Shown one piece after another: positions 8,401 to 14,754 of a DNA stretch of 14,754 bases; the first letter of the stretch is position 1, and every line of letters starts with the position of its first letter. Made by a program: the position numbers and the translations under genes. The notes below the pieces were generated by a model. It saw only the letters and a program-made list of their open reading frames with translations. It had not been told where the DNA came from and searched no databases. Source of the stretch: Temnopleurus reevesii (lineage: Eukaryota > Echinodermata > Echinoidea > Temnopleuroida > Temnopleuridae); contig BQKZ01005062.1 of the NCBI GenBank assembly GCA_036244855.1, forward strand, positions 8,622-23,375. Reading direction: 5' to 3'.

Positions 8401-11400
8401 CACATTTCCTATATAAATTCACTGAACTATTGCATAACTATTTGCTGAATAAAAGGGAAACAGTTCTATTGTCTGTTAAAGGCATGCAAAAAACCAAAAT
8501 AGGGAGTTTATTCTTTGTCCAGTTTCTTTGAGTCTTCATTTCTAGTGATCAGATCACTAGAAATGAAGGTTGTCGTGGTGTAGCGGTTCTGACTCTCGCT
8601 TTGCAACTAGAGGGTCGTAGGTTCAAATCCCACCAACGATGTTAATTTCCTTTGACAAGAAATCCATCCACATTGTGCTGCACTCGACACAGGTGAAGTG
8701 AATGGGTACCTGTCAGGAATTTTTCTCCTTAAAATCCAGCGTGATATGTACAGCTTTACTGCTACAGACTGGGAAATTATACTACATTGTAGGGCACTTT
8801 AATAGGGGCGACTGATAAAGTATGTGTTAGGTGCTACATGTATGTAAGAACATATAAATTATCTTTATTGAAATAAGGACTACTTTACCTGATAACCACT
8901 GAACTCCTTCATGCAGGCCCTCACCAGTGAGTGCATTACTAGCACAGATATGCCAAGGTTTATCTTCTATACTATCCAGTTCAAGCATCCGTGAGCAATT
9001 GACAGACGTCATAGCATCTCGATGATCCATCTTGTTTGCAAAGAAGAGGATGGGAATCTTACGGGCCTTTATCTCTGTTGGGGATGATAATAAGAGTCAC
9101 CATCTTTTCCTTATTATACCAATAAATAACTTGGATATCTTTTATTTTGGCAGGTAAGAAACATGACATTTTGATCAATTTTAGGGTGAATATCAAAGGT
9201 TTATCTTCTATATTCTCTAGTTACAGCATCTGTGAGCACTTGACAGATGTTTGTTTTTCATTTTATTTAAATATATGCGGACGCCAAGTGCTTACGAATG
9301 CTATAGCATCTTGTTTGCAAAGAAGAAGATTGTGATCTAACGTGCTTCATCTCGGTTGGGAGACTGATGATAAGTAGAGTCATCACATGTTATTACATCC
9401 TACTTTAATGAATCTAAATCATATTCTGTTTTATAATTGGTTCAGAGAACATCATGTAACAACCAATATTATTGCAATCACTGAAAACAAAACACTTTCA
9501 CTGTAAAATTTACTATCTGTGTCGTAAAGTGTTGGCATGAACGAACAAATCTTGCACAGAATAAATCCAAGTGTTGAACAAAAAAACTTAAGCTAAACCA
9601 TTTCTCTGAAAAGACCGTGCCGTGCAAAGTTGCAGTTGATTTTGAACAACGCTCCCGGCGAAAGATATTTACCTGCATGATCTAGAAGCATGTCCAATTC
9701 TGATTTGGCGACAACAACCCTCATCTTATCGCTGCTATCGATGACAAACATGATGGCTTGAGCCTCCCTGGATCAAATAAACAATTCATTATTTTCTCAT
9801 TTAACTAACTGACTTATAAATGATTTACCTCAATCAATTCTTGCCACCTTCAATAGGCGGGGATATTGATCTACTGAGGTTGCGAGGGCGACTACTGGTT
9901 TGGGAAGCTTATACGTATGCTATGTATATAATATTGAAAAATTGGCAATTCTTCTTCCTGAAACATCATCGGAGGTACTTGGTGTTGCATTTAAGAAACA
10001 CATCATGGTAGAGTAATACATAGTAAACGATTATTCACGGCCGCTAGATGGTGCAGTGGGAACTATCTTTCCCGAAGTCATGCCAAGAAGCTATCATCCT
10101 GAGGGCTGTGCCCTCAGGATGATAGCTTCTCAATCGGCGTGACTGAGAGGATGATGGTTTCACTAAACCCATCTGAAGGCAGTCAATAATCGGTTTATAT
10201 CCGTCATCGATCACGCAGACAAAGTTAGTCCTGATGTTAGATTAGATTTTTCATTTTTTGAATTATTCCATAAATAATGGATCCAAACAGAAAACGAGGA
10301 AGCGGACAATGGCACACAGCAGCCTTGCCTTCGCACAAATCAGTGTAAGCGACACAGTAGGCTACACTTCTGCCCCCGGCCGCCCCGGCGCTGTGCATGT
10401 GCTCCACACTCCACATGCCCAGGCGCGCGTGGCAATCGATCATCATAACGCGTACAAGCTTTGCCACAAAGCATAAACAGCGCGCATTGTTTTGTTACGT
10501 CACAGAAACGTCACCCGGTAATAGTTCATCGGTGAAGCCGGTAATAGTTTCAGAACTATTACCGGATGATGTCACATTTAAGTGAATTTCGATGTCAGTG
10601 GGAGCTATCAATAGTAACGTGAAGGGATTTAGACCAATCACTGGCTCAGAATCTTTTTATGACGGATATAAGACATAACATCGGGAAAGAGTTCAAACAA
10701 AGTAGAAAACAAACATTACTTTTCGATCTAAAACCTGACAAAGTGGGCCAAACATGCACTAATGCCTATAACCGGAAGTGGGTATCCCATCTCACATGAC
10801 TTGTTTAACGGTTAAAACTGTAGAGTGCCATCTGCAGTTCCTAATCTTCTTTTATTATCAGTGACGAGAATCGATTGACACATTTAAAAGCATGACATTA
10901 CAATCCTTGTATAATTTCAAAACTAAAAATGTTTTTGATGAGCTTTACCGTACATCTGATCTAACCCAACAATTCTTTAGGGGGTGTTGCTCAAAATCAA
11001 CTGCAACTTTATACATTGTAACGCGCATTTCCATTCACGCACGATATGCGCATTTAACAAGACGTGCATGAAACAATGATTTTGATTGGCGCATTTCGAT
11101 CAACTGCAACTTGCAATCAATTGCAACTTTTGAGCAACACCCCCTTAGTGATCAATCAATTGATTGATTGTAACAACAACCTTAATTCATTGCTGTTATA
11201 ATGAGTAAGCACATACATGTACATTCCATACTGCCAAGCACCCAATATACAGAATGAGCAGAGGGGAATGTTTCTGCCTACTGAATTTTGCAACAATGAT
11301 AGAATCTGTGAATGCTTCATAATAATGAAGAATTCGTAAAAATTGAATTTTTCAGTAGCAAAGGAATAAAAATATTGAAATAAAATATATTGGGAAAGGT

Positions 11401-12867
11401 TGAGGAGAGGAAGTGACTTCATGGGCGTTCAGTATCCGAGATAAACACTGCAAAAATTACAAACACTGAAATACGTCATTGTGCCTTTACATTTTTTTAT
11501 ATCAGAGAGCATGATGAGGTATCTTTCTAGAACGGAAGTAAATTCACGAAGTGCAGGGAATTATTTTCCTTGTCTCGCATCGCACTTTGCTATGCATTTT
11601 AGCAGGATTGCTATACAAAGTATGTTTTGTTTGGCAACTTTTCACATAGAACTGTACAGTAAAGGATCGATAATATTTTCTCAATATCTGAGACTGCCAA
11701 TCAACTGTGAAAAGAAAAATTATTCCTTGAAGTGCAAACAACGCAAAATGGATCGGTGCATTCAAAGGCATTATGGCATGTGTAGCGTTTGAAACAACCG
11801 TAAAGGCACATAGTACTTGGCTTCAGTCAATACTTACTTGTAGTAATGCTCCCATAGATCCCTGTATTTGCCCTGGCCTGACATATCAAAGACTGTGAAT
11901 TTAACCGCTGGAGTCTGAAACTTTTCTACTGTAAACCCTACAGTAGCCACCACGTCTTCTGTTTTGGACTAGGAGAACAAAAAGAAAATTTCACACTTAA
12001 ATAAAGTGAATGCAACTCAGACACCAGGGGCCAATTGCACGAAATGGTCTTAGCTATCCTTTCGTTGCTAAGACGTCTTAACTTCTTGTGCCAACCTCTT
12101 AACACAGAAACAAGCATGAATATGTCTATGTTACGAGGGTGGCACAAGAAGTTAAGACGGCTTAGCAAGAAGAAAATAGCTAAATTTCGTGCAATCAGCA
12201 CCAATGGTTTTTACCTTTATAAGTAAGGTAAAAAAAATAATTTTTTTCCACTAAATAAGGGAATAAATTTCATTTGGGTTATCCAACTTTATTTGAAATG
12301 AATATCTTGCTGCAGAACTTCTTTCACTGTCTGCATATGATACTTTGAATTTAGCTTAAATAAATTATTCAGTACTCACTTTATACCTAACTAGGCAGGG
12401 ATGGTATAAAACGGCATGTCACATTGTAACAGTATTGATTTTCTGAAAATGGTCTTAAAAGTTGGGGAGATTTGAAAGACAAAAATTAGTGAGTCACGTT
12501 ATCAGAAATTTTCACACGGCGAACTAATCATGAAATTCGTTGCGTTGAGGGGGGCCCATCCCCCCCCCCCCCCCCTTGGTCTAATACATTTTAGCATGAT
12601 TGCTACACAAAAATATTTTTGGTTTAGCAACTTTTTCACATAGAACTTTACAGTAAAATATTGAAAGTCTTTCTGCAACATTCATACTGCTATTAAAAAA
12701 ATCAATTTGAAAAGTGAAATTGTTCCCTGTATTTCTGTACTTACCTCGCTAGGTTTGAGATGGTTGATAATGGTGCTCTTTCCGCTGTTATCAAGGCCAA
12801 CACACAGCACTTGTGCTTGCTTCTTACTGCTTCCAAACAACTTGGCAAATAGATCGAAGAGACCCAT
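5390..12867 (-). CDS. ARL6: ARL6/BBS3 small GTPase, five coding exons (spliced)
   Basis: The CDS joins 12867-12745, 11968-11838, 9767-9673, 9074-8889 and 5406-5390 on the minus strand: 552 nt, 183 residues plus TGA. All introns are GT-AG with phases 0, 2, 1 and 1. ARL6 is an Arf-like GTPase; in the GTP state it recruits the BBSome coat to membranes for ciliary cargo sorting, and human mutations cause Bardet-Biedl syndrome 3. Visible motifs are G1 GLDNSGKS at 24-31, switch I Thr50, the ARL6-typical FDMSGQG at 68-74, G4 NKMD at 130-133 and G5 CAS at 160-162. The N-terminal [12 protein letters not shown] is the expected amphipathic helix. Alignment to human ARL6 from memory has no gaps and the product is three residues shorter at the end. 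The start is the only ATG in the inferred first exon, with A at -3 and G at +4. Oddities are Ala49 where Arf proteins usually have Pro before Thr50, and Ser31 instead of Thr31. The last exon is the least certain part. Confidence 0.95.
5457..5631. mobile_element. Pogo/Tigger-like MITE, copy 2, between duplicated last exons
   Basis: This is the reverse-orientation homologue of 3943-4116, flanked by TA at 5455-5456 and 5632-5633. Ends are CAGTCAAACCTAGTTATAA and, reverse-complemented, CAGTCCAACCTTGTTACAA. Shared internal segments include tcccatctctttgtat and aaccttgt-tataacaagg. It lies between the two ARL6 terminal-exon copies. Confidence 0.8.
5637..5815. repeat. Local duplication, copy B, around ARL6 last exon
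   Basis: Partner of 5283-5450. The two copies are separated by a pogo-like MITE at 5457-5631. The identical 52-bp core is 5719-5770. Confidence 0.85.
5752..5768 (-). CDS. Duplicate ARL6 terminal exon, proximal copy (alternative or pseudo)
   Basis: This copy encodes the same five residues and TGA in the same phase and is met first by the spliceosome. Its acceptor reads ttctttcatccaaag, an AAG instead of CAG and so usually weaker, but still has a pyrimidine tract. It could be an alternative last exon giving the same protein with a different 3' UTR, or a decaying copy. Confidence 0.45.
5816..6584. other. ARL6 intron 4, no supported gene; CRE and octamer-like sites
   Basis: No gene is seen. A perfect CRE palindrome TGACGTCA is at 6078-6085 and an octamer ATGCAAAT at 6048-6055, within a short CpG-containing patch (6060-6125). 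Single sites of this length are weak evidence of regulation. Plus-strand open frames of 75 and 103 codons have no recognisable similarity. Confidence 0.35.
6585..6845. repeat. Degenerate minisatellite in ARL6 intron 4
   Basis: A unit around ccctggtgatatattgtata, followed by taatgacca-aaaa, recurs imperfectly at about 6587, 6660, 6698, 6733, 6785 and 6829, with spacing of roughly 35 to 70 bases. Units differ by many substitutions and indels. Confidence 0.6.
6984..7142. mobile_element. Hairpin MITE, family A, copy 2
   Basis: Related to 3471-3650. It shares aaattggtgg-acag at the left, caagtgtgcatctgat and caagcctcc inside, and the inverted right end ctaccaactttgaaaa. It contains a false match to an ARL6 last exon (cacag then DQM). 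Confidence 0.6.
7164..7420 (+). mobile_element. tRNA-derived SINE, different family
   Basis: The head reads tgtggctcagtggtagagcg (A box) and ggttcgatccc (perfect B box, 7216-7226), followed by an unrelated body and an ATT(n) tail at about 7393-7420. Body and tail differ from the SINE at 4921. The acceptor arm does not pair convincingly, so a functional tRNA is not supported. Confidence 0.85.
7440..7645. mobile_element. Possible hairpin MITE
   Basis: TGGTGACCCTTT (7504-7515) is inverted at 7558-7569, and outer segments with attaccc and gggtaat are also roughly inverted (about 7434 and 7630). There is no coding capacity. Element boundaries are uncertain. Confidence 0.45.
7673..8000 (-). mobile_element. 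CR1/L2-like LINE 3' end, 5'-truncated
   Basis: Read on the minus strand, an open frame ends with the segments [11 protein letters not shown], then [18 protein letters not shown], then [12 protein letters not shown] and TAA at 7768-7766. The pattern YSLRS...SF...AP.LWNSLP..LR....FK..LKT.L is the typical C-terminus of CR1/L2-group reverse transcriptases. It is followed by a short 3' UTR with agcgctatataaatt and a (TAA)n tail. Everything 5' of the RT terminus is missing. Confidence 0.8.
8001..8533. other. ARL6 intron 4, nothing recognised
   Basis: AT-rich, with no coding or repeat signal I can support. Confidence 0.4.
8534..8568. repeat. Perfect 16-bp inverted repeat beside a SINE
   Basis: cttcatttctagtgat (8534-8549) and its exact reverse complement (8553-8568) flank a 3-base loop. 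The right arm directly abuts the SINE head at 8569. Confidence 0.9.
8569..8740 (+). mobile_element. tRNA-derived SINE, copy 2 (same family as 4921)
   Basis: The head has ggtgtagcggttctgactc and a B box ggttcaaatcc at 8620-8630. Then come cacattgtgctgcactcg and gtgaatgggtacctg, as in the copy at 4921. The right end diverges beyond about 8740 and the ATT tail is absent. It lies about 150 bases from the ARL6 exon 4 donor. Confidence 0.8.
8889..9074 (-). CDS. ARL6: ARL6 coding exon 4 (residues 117-178 plus one base)
   Basis: The acceptor is atcatccccaacag and the donor is g|gtaaag. It encodes [16 protein letters not shown] with the G4 NKMD, then [17 protein letters not shown] with the G5 CAS, and ends in GVQWLS. 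The C-terminal helix is cut one base into the next codon, where human ARL6 continues with DQI, so a short extra exon is required. Reading through the donor would instead add about 21 unrelated intronic residues. Confidence 0.95.
9194..9386 (-). pseudogene. Degenerate partial copy of ARL6 exon 4 inside intron 3
   Basis: Positions 9194-9250 match 8953-9009 and positions 9302-9386 match about 9011-9105, in the same order and orientation. About 50 unrelated bases (9251-9301) interrupt the copy. A 13-base deletion between short catc repeats removes codons around NKMD-HRD, and the acceptor equivalent reads cgag instead of acag. The copy cannot encode a working GTP-binding segment and is best read as a dead exon duplication. 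Confidence 0.8.
9673..9767 (-). CDS. ARL6: ARL6 coding exon 3 (residues 85-116)
   Basis: The acceptor is ttgatccag and the donor is g|gtaaat. The first base completes Lys85, followed by [19 protein letters not shown], the beta strand and helix after switch II in Arf GTPases. The single trailing base makes intron 3 phase 1. Confidence 0.95.
9768..10054. other. ARL6 intron 2, 3' part, nothing recognised
   Basis: No gene or repeat supported. Confidence 0.4.
10055..10163. repeat. Long imperfect hairpin with perfect 19-bp core
   Basis: gaagctatcatcctgaggg (10087-10105) and its exact reverse complement (10111-10129) flank a 5-base loop, ctgtg. Outside the core the pairing continues imperfectly (agtcatgcc versus ggcgtgact). 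The block agtgggaactatc recurs as agtgggagctatc at about 10597. It is probably part of a foldback or MITE-type element. Confidence 0.8.
10280..10535. promoter_or_regulatory. CpG-dense patch in ARL6 intron 2 (possible regulatory or element core)
   Basis: The patch is clearly richer in G+C and CpG than the surrounding DNA, with cccccggccgccccggcg, ggcgcgcgtgg, cgcgtac and gcgcgc. It ends in two half-CRE sites, tacgtcac and acgtcaccc. Short open frames run through it on both strands without recognisable similarity. It may be an internal regulatory region or just the centre of a mobile element framed by inverted tatatccgtcat copies at 10197 and about 10659. Confidence 0.3.
10513..10577. repeat. 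Palindrome cluster: three copies of CCGGTAATAGTT
   Basis: CCGGTAATAGTT occurs at 10515-10526 and 10538-10549, and inverted at 10554-10565. The last two form a 12-bp perfect stem with a 4-base loop. The outer segments acgtcac and gatgtcac are also roughly symmetric. Confidence 0.85.
10578..10976. other. ARL6 intron 2, nothing recognised
   Basis: Contains the agtgggagctatc block (10597) and the inverted tatccgtcat partner (about 10659). Otherwise nothing supported. Confidence 0.4.
10980..11144. mobile_element. PIF/Harbinger-like MITE
   Basis: A perfect 17-bp terminal inverted repeat, GGGGGTGTTGCTCAAAA at 10980-10996, has its reverse complement at 11128-11144. It is flanked by TTA on both sides (10977-10979, 11145-11147), the 3-bp TWA duplication expected of Harbinger. 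Subterminal caactgcaactt repeats are also inverted. It is 165 bp and non-coding. Confidence 0.85.
11151..11168. repeat. Perfect 18-bp palindrome
   Basis: ATCAATCAATTGATTGAT lies directly after the Harbinger-like MITE. Probably simple-sequence drift. Confidence 0.9.
11169..11596. other. ARL6 intron 2, 5' part, nothing recognised
   Basis: No gene or repeat supported. Confidence 0.4.
11597..11740. repeat. Segment in intron 2 similar to intron 1 (copy 1)
   Basis: The segment beginning cattttagcaggattgcta matches 12589-12725, including cacatagaact-tacagtaaa and a trailing gaaaag-attattcc block, in the same orientation about 992 bp apart. It is either a local duplication or two copies of one dispersed repeat. 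Confidence 0.7.
11838..11968 (-). CDS. ARL6: ARL6 coding exon 2 (residues 42-84 plus two bases)
   Basis: The acceptor is ttttgttctcctag and the donor is aa|gtaagt. The exon carries switch I (VATVGF, Thr50), the interswitch strands and the G3/switch II segment [17 protein letters not shown]. It ends with two bases of the codon for Lys85, so intron 2 is phase 2. Confidence 0.95.
12025..12203. mobile_element. Hairpin MITE in ARL6 intron 1
   Basis: Left arm ggggccaattgcacgaaat, with ttagctatc, gctaagacgtcttaac and ttcttgtgcca blocks, is inverted at the right (tggcacaagaa, gttaagacggcttagc, aatagctaaatttcgtgca). Because the arms are inverted, both strands read into nearly the same peptide, which is an artefact. 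Confidence 0.8.
12204..12588. other. ARL6 intron 1, poly-C run only
   Basis: A run of 16 C is at 12560-12575, preceded by an aggggggccc motif. Nothing else supported. Confidence 0.5.
12589..12725. repeat. Segment in intron 1 similar to intron 2 (copy 2)
   Basis: Partner of 11597-11740. It ends close to the exon 1 donor; the matching region of copy 1 contains no exon 1 sequence. Confidence 0.7.
12745..12867 (-). CDS. ARL6: ARL6 coding exon 1 (residues 1-41)
   Basis: The exon encodes the start Met, the amphipathic N-terminal helix and the P-loop GLDNSGKS, and ends after the codon for Glu41. The donor is GAG|gtaagt, a near-perfect consensus, so intron 1 is phase 0. The frame is open 5' of the ATG as far as 12927 but that stretch begins with TTG, not ATG, and family length supports the start at 12867. 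Confidence 0.95.
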
Positions 12868-12938
12868 GTTGATGAATGGGAGTTTAATCTTTTCTCTTGA
12901 TGATGATCTTTCTTTACAGCTCTTCAATGAATAATGCT
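12868..12938 (-). other. Probable 5' UTR part of ARL6 exon with upstream acceptor
   Basis: Reading the minus strand, a pyrimidine-rich stretch ending in gacttgcag occurs just before 12938, 71 nt upstream of the ATG. The segment from 12938 to 12868 has no ATG. This suggests the first coding exon is spliced to an untranslated exon further upstream. That exon, and the promoter, were not found. If transcription starts inside this segment instead, the AG is fortuitous. Confidence 0.45.
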
Positions 12939-13077
12939 CTGCAAGTCAAATTAAACCATTGTCAAAAGTCACTGTACATGTAGAATCTAGTATTTTACTG
13001 TAAATAAATTTTATCAAATTAACTGAATTTCAGGCACATTCCATATCAGGTTGTTATTTTCACGTTTTGAAACTGTT

Positions 13078-13218
13078 AAGTCTAAAGGGTATGGTATGGT
13101 ATGGTACTTTATTCCCAATCAGACATACAACATAATACAAAATAAGAATACATTTGACAAATTTACATGTGAACAAAAAATAACTTGCAATTAATAAGAT
13201 TGGCTGAAGTCTAAAGGG
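13078..13218 (-). mobile_element. Short retroposon with 12-bp target-site duplication
   Basis: AAGTCTAAAGGG occurs at 13078-13089 and again at 13207-13218. The 117 bp between them end, on the minus strand, in gggaataaagtaccatacc, a LINE/SINE-style 3' end with an (ATACC)n tail and an internal AATAAA. No coding remnant remains, so the family is unknown. Confidence 0.85.
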
Positions 13219-13384
13219 CATTTTATTGAGAGAAAATCATGAGTAAAATCGCGGTCACGATAACAGCGAAAACAATCTCAGTGAAATATTCCGCGCATAG
13301 TGTATGGCAGACCTACCAGTTTCATGCATTTTGCCCCTTTCACACCCTCACATAAAAAATGCATGCATACATATGTATCGTATA

Positions 13385-13440
13385 AGTACCAGTACCCATC
13401 CCGGCAGGTGTTACCAGCCCCCAATCTTCATGCACATTAT
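13385..13440 (+). repeat. Modular repeat, block P, copy 1
   Basis: Reads gtaccagtaccc, caggtgttaccagccccc and attattcatgg. Homologous to 13813-13925 and, inverted, to 14438-14556. Confidence 0.75.
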
Positions 13441-13452
13441 TCATGGTGTATG

Positions 13453-13643
13453 ATGGGAGGTCCCACGTCTGCGCACCTAAACTTTCAGTTTGAAAAAAGC
13501 TTGAAGTCAATGAATATCCAATTCAATTTTAATCGTATATTTTCACAAATATCCTGAAGATTATGTGTGAGAAATATCTCAGCAAAATCTGACCAGGAAC
13601 AATTTCATTTTAGATGAAATATACACCCCTCTCATTTTTGCCG
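13453..13643 (+). repeat. Modular repeat, block R, copy 1
   Basis: 191 bp, identical to 14564-14754 apart from four substitutions and no indels. A short open frame runs through both copies, but the differences do not look codon-constrained. Confidence 0.95.
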
Positions 13644-13812
13644 TTCAAAATATTTGGGTCCCTTCTCTGCATCCCATTCACTTTACACGCGGTTGGAGGG
13701 TTGGAGATTCAAGAAAAAGTCTTGATTTCACCGAGCGCGCGAGTTACATCGCGTATGTCAATGAGGCGCAGATGAGGGACCTAGCGCAGAGGAGGAACCC
13801 CTTACCATACCG

Positions 13813-13925
13813 TATATGTACCAGTACCCGACCCAGCAGGTGTTACCAGCCCCCAATCCACATGCATGTTATTCATGGCGCGCACTAAAGCTTAAGACTC
13901 GCACATTGATATGCGCAAGTACACT
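13813..13925 (+). repeat. Modular repeat, block P, copy 2
   Basis: Starts gtaccagtacccgaccca and includes gcgcactaaa. Homologue of block P copy 1, extended at the right; its extended part matches the inverted copy at 14438-14556. Confidence 0.75.
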
Positions 13926-13950
13926 TCAACATAATCCCTATGTTTCAACG

Positions 13951-14024
13951 AAAATGACACTTTTCTTGGTCAGATTTTGCTTAGATATTTCTAACAGATA
14001 CTCTTGAGGATGTTTGTGATTACC
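13951..14024 (-). repeat. Modular repeat, block R, inverted diverged fragment
   Basis: Its reverse complement aligns to the right half of block R, including tggtcagattttgct, gatatttct and ggat-tttgtga, with many substitutions. Confidence 0.75.
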
Positions 14025-14025
14025 G

Positions 14026-14437
14026 TATTAGCACCAGTGTCCAGCCCCAAAAGCAGACTTTTTGCTCTCCACAAGTCACAAAATCCAACATTTCAAGTTC
14101 ATTTTCAGGTTATCATTTAGCTGAAATTCTGGGCTTTTAATTGAATAGAACTTGCATCCCATGATACTTTGACAACTGTCATTGACACAGTGGCAAATCT
14201 AGAATGTATAAATCCAATATATGAGAAGATATTATATAGACCTGGAAACTTGACTGCAGATCCATGCATCTTTCCAGTACATCCGGTAATAAAGGTAATA
14301 AAGGATGTGCATAACTTGATGAAGGGCACTCGTATATTTGCGCAGCAATCTGCAATCGCCAAGCGATATGGGGCTGGTGTAGACGGTCCCCTGCCTTGTG
14401 ATTTGAGCCTCCATAGCCTAGGAATTGTGTTGAAGTG
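14026..14437. other. Unique-looking stretch with a 98-codon open frame
   Basis: A plus-strand frame from about 14160 to 14453 contains PCIFPVHPVIKVIKDVHNLM. Minus-strand frames overlap it. I recognise no family, and the stretch is enclosed by inverted P blocks, so it may be the interior of a mobile element. No gene is claimed. Confidence 0.25.
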
Positions 14438-14556
14438 TATGTGCCCTTATTAATGCGTGCGCATTTAACTATGAATTTAGTGCGCTCCAAAGACAAATTG
14501 CATGAGGCTGACTTGAGTGCCGGTGACACCTGCAGTGCCGGGCACTGGTTCAAATA
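14438..14556 (-). repeat. Modular repeat, block P, copy 3 (inverted)
   Basis: Its reverse complement shows accagtgcccggcac, gcaggtgtcacc and gcgcactaaatt, matching 13813-13925 with moderate divergence. Confidence 0.65.
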
Positions 14557-14563
14557 TGGTATC

Positions 14564-14754
14564 ATGGGAGGTCCCACGTCTGCGCACCTAAACTTTCAGC
14601 TTGAAAAAAGCTTAAAGTCAATGAATATCCAATACAATTTTAATCGTATATTTTCACAAATATCCTGAAGATTATGTGTGAGAAATATCTCAGCAAAATC
14701 TGACCAGGAACAATGTCATTTTAGATGAAATATACACCCCTCTCATTTTTGCCG
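14564..14754 (+). repeat. Modular repeat, block R, copy 2 (reaches window end)
   Basis: Full-length match to 13453-13643 with four substitutions. The match runs to the last base of the window, so the block probably continues beyond it. Confidence 0.95.

Noticed and set aside
12035..12226. Similar short proteins on both strands
   Set aside because: They arise because the MITE at 12025-12203 is an inverted repeat, so both strands carry the same sequence.
12868..12927. N-terminal extension of ARL6 by 20 residues
   Set aside because: The extension would start at TTG. The ATG at 12867 has a good Kozak context and gives the family's normal N-terminus.
1..14754. CRISPR array, prokaryotic operon or viral genome
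   Set aside because: The repeats are microsatellites and eukaryotic mobile elements, and the only recognised gene is spliced with GT-AG introns.

Overview
The window looks like AT-rich nuclear DNA of a marine invertebrate, most likely a deuterostome and possibly an echinoderm. It has a spliced protein gene with consensus GT-AG introns, tRNA-derived SINEs with (ATT)n tails, CR1/L2-like LINE remnants, many hairpin MITEs and long AAT microsatellites. The taxon is an inference from repeat style and protein similarity. Nothing bacterial or viral was seen.

One gene can be read with confidence. It is ARL6 (BBS3), the Arf-family GTPase that recruits the BBSome to ciliary membranes. It lies on the minus strand with five coding exons: 12745-12867, 11838-11968, 9673-9767, 8889-9074 and 5390-5406. 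All four introns are GT-AG, the frame stays open across every junction, and the product is 183 residues. It aligns without gaps to human ARL6 (186 residues) apart from a slightly shorter C-terminus. An untranslated 5' exon portion probably begins at 12938. The promoter and any further 5' exons were not located.

Layout from left to right. Positions 1-5389 are downstream of ARL6: a 101-bp-period direct repeat, a large AAT/ACT microsatellite, several hairpin MITEs, a pair of pogo-like MITEs sharing one TA, an RT C-terminal fragment and a SINE. Positions 5390-12867 are ARL6; introns 1 to 4 are about 776, 2070, 598 and 3482 bp. Intron 4 and the area around the last exon hold a duplicated terminal exon, another pogo-like MITE, two SINEs, a LINE 3' end and a degenerate minisatellite. 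Intron 3 holds a decayed copy of exon 4. Intron 2 holds a CpG-dense patch with palindromes and a Harbinger-like MITE. Positions 12939-14754 are upstream DNA with a short retroposon that has a clear 12-bp target-site duplication, then a modular repeat in which two sequence blocks recur in different relative orientations up to the window edge.

No new molecular system was found. The most interesting signal is repeated local duplication inside ARL6. The 17-nt terminal coding exon exists twice, both copies with acceptor-like AG and both encoding the same ending. A dead copy of exon 4 sits in the next intron. Most other short open frames lie in repeats or trinucleotide tracts and are not annotated as genes.
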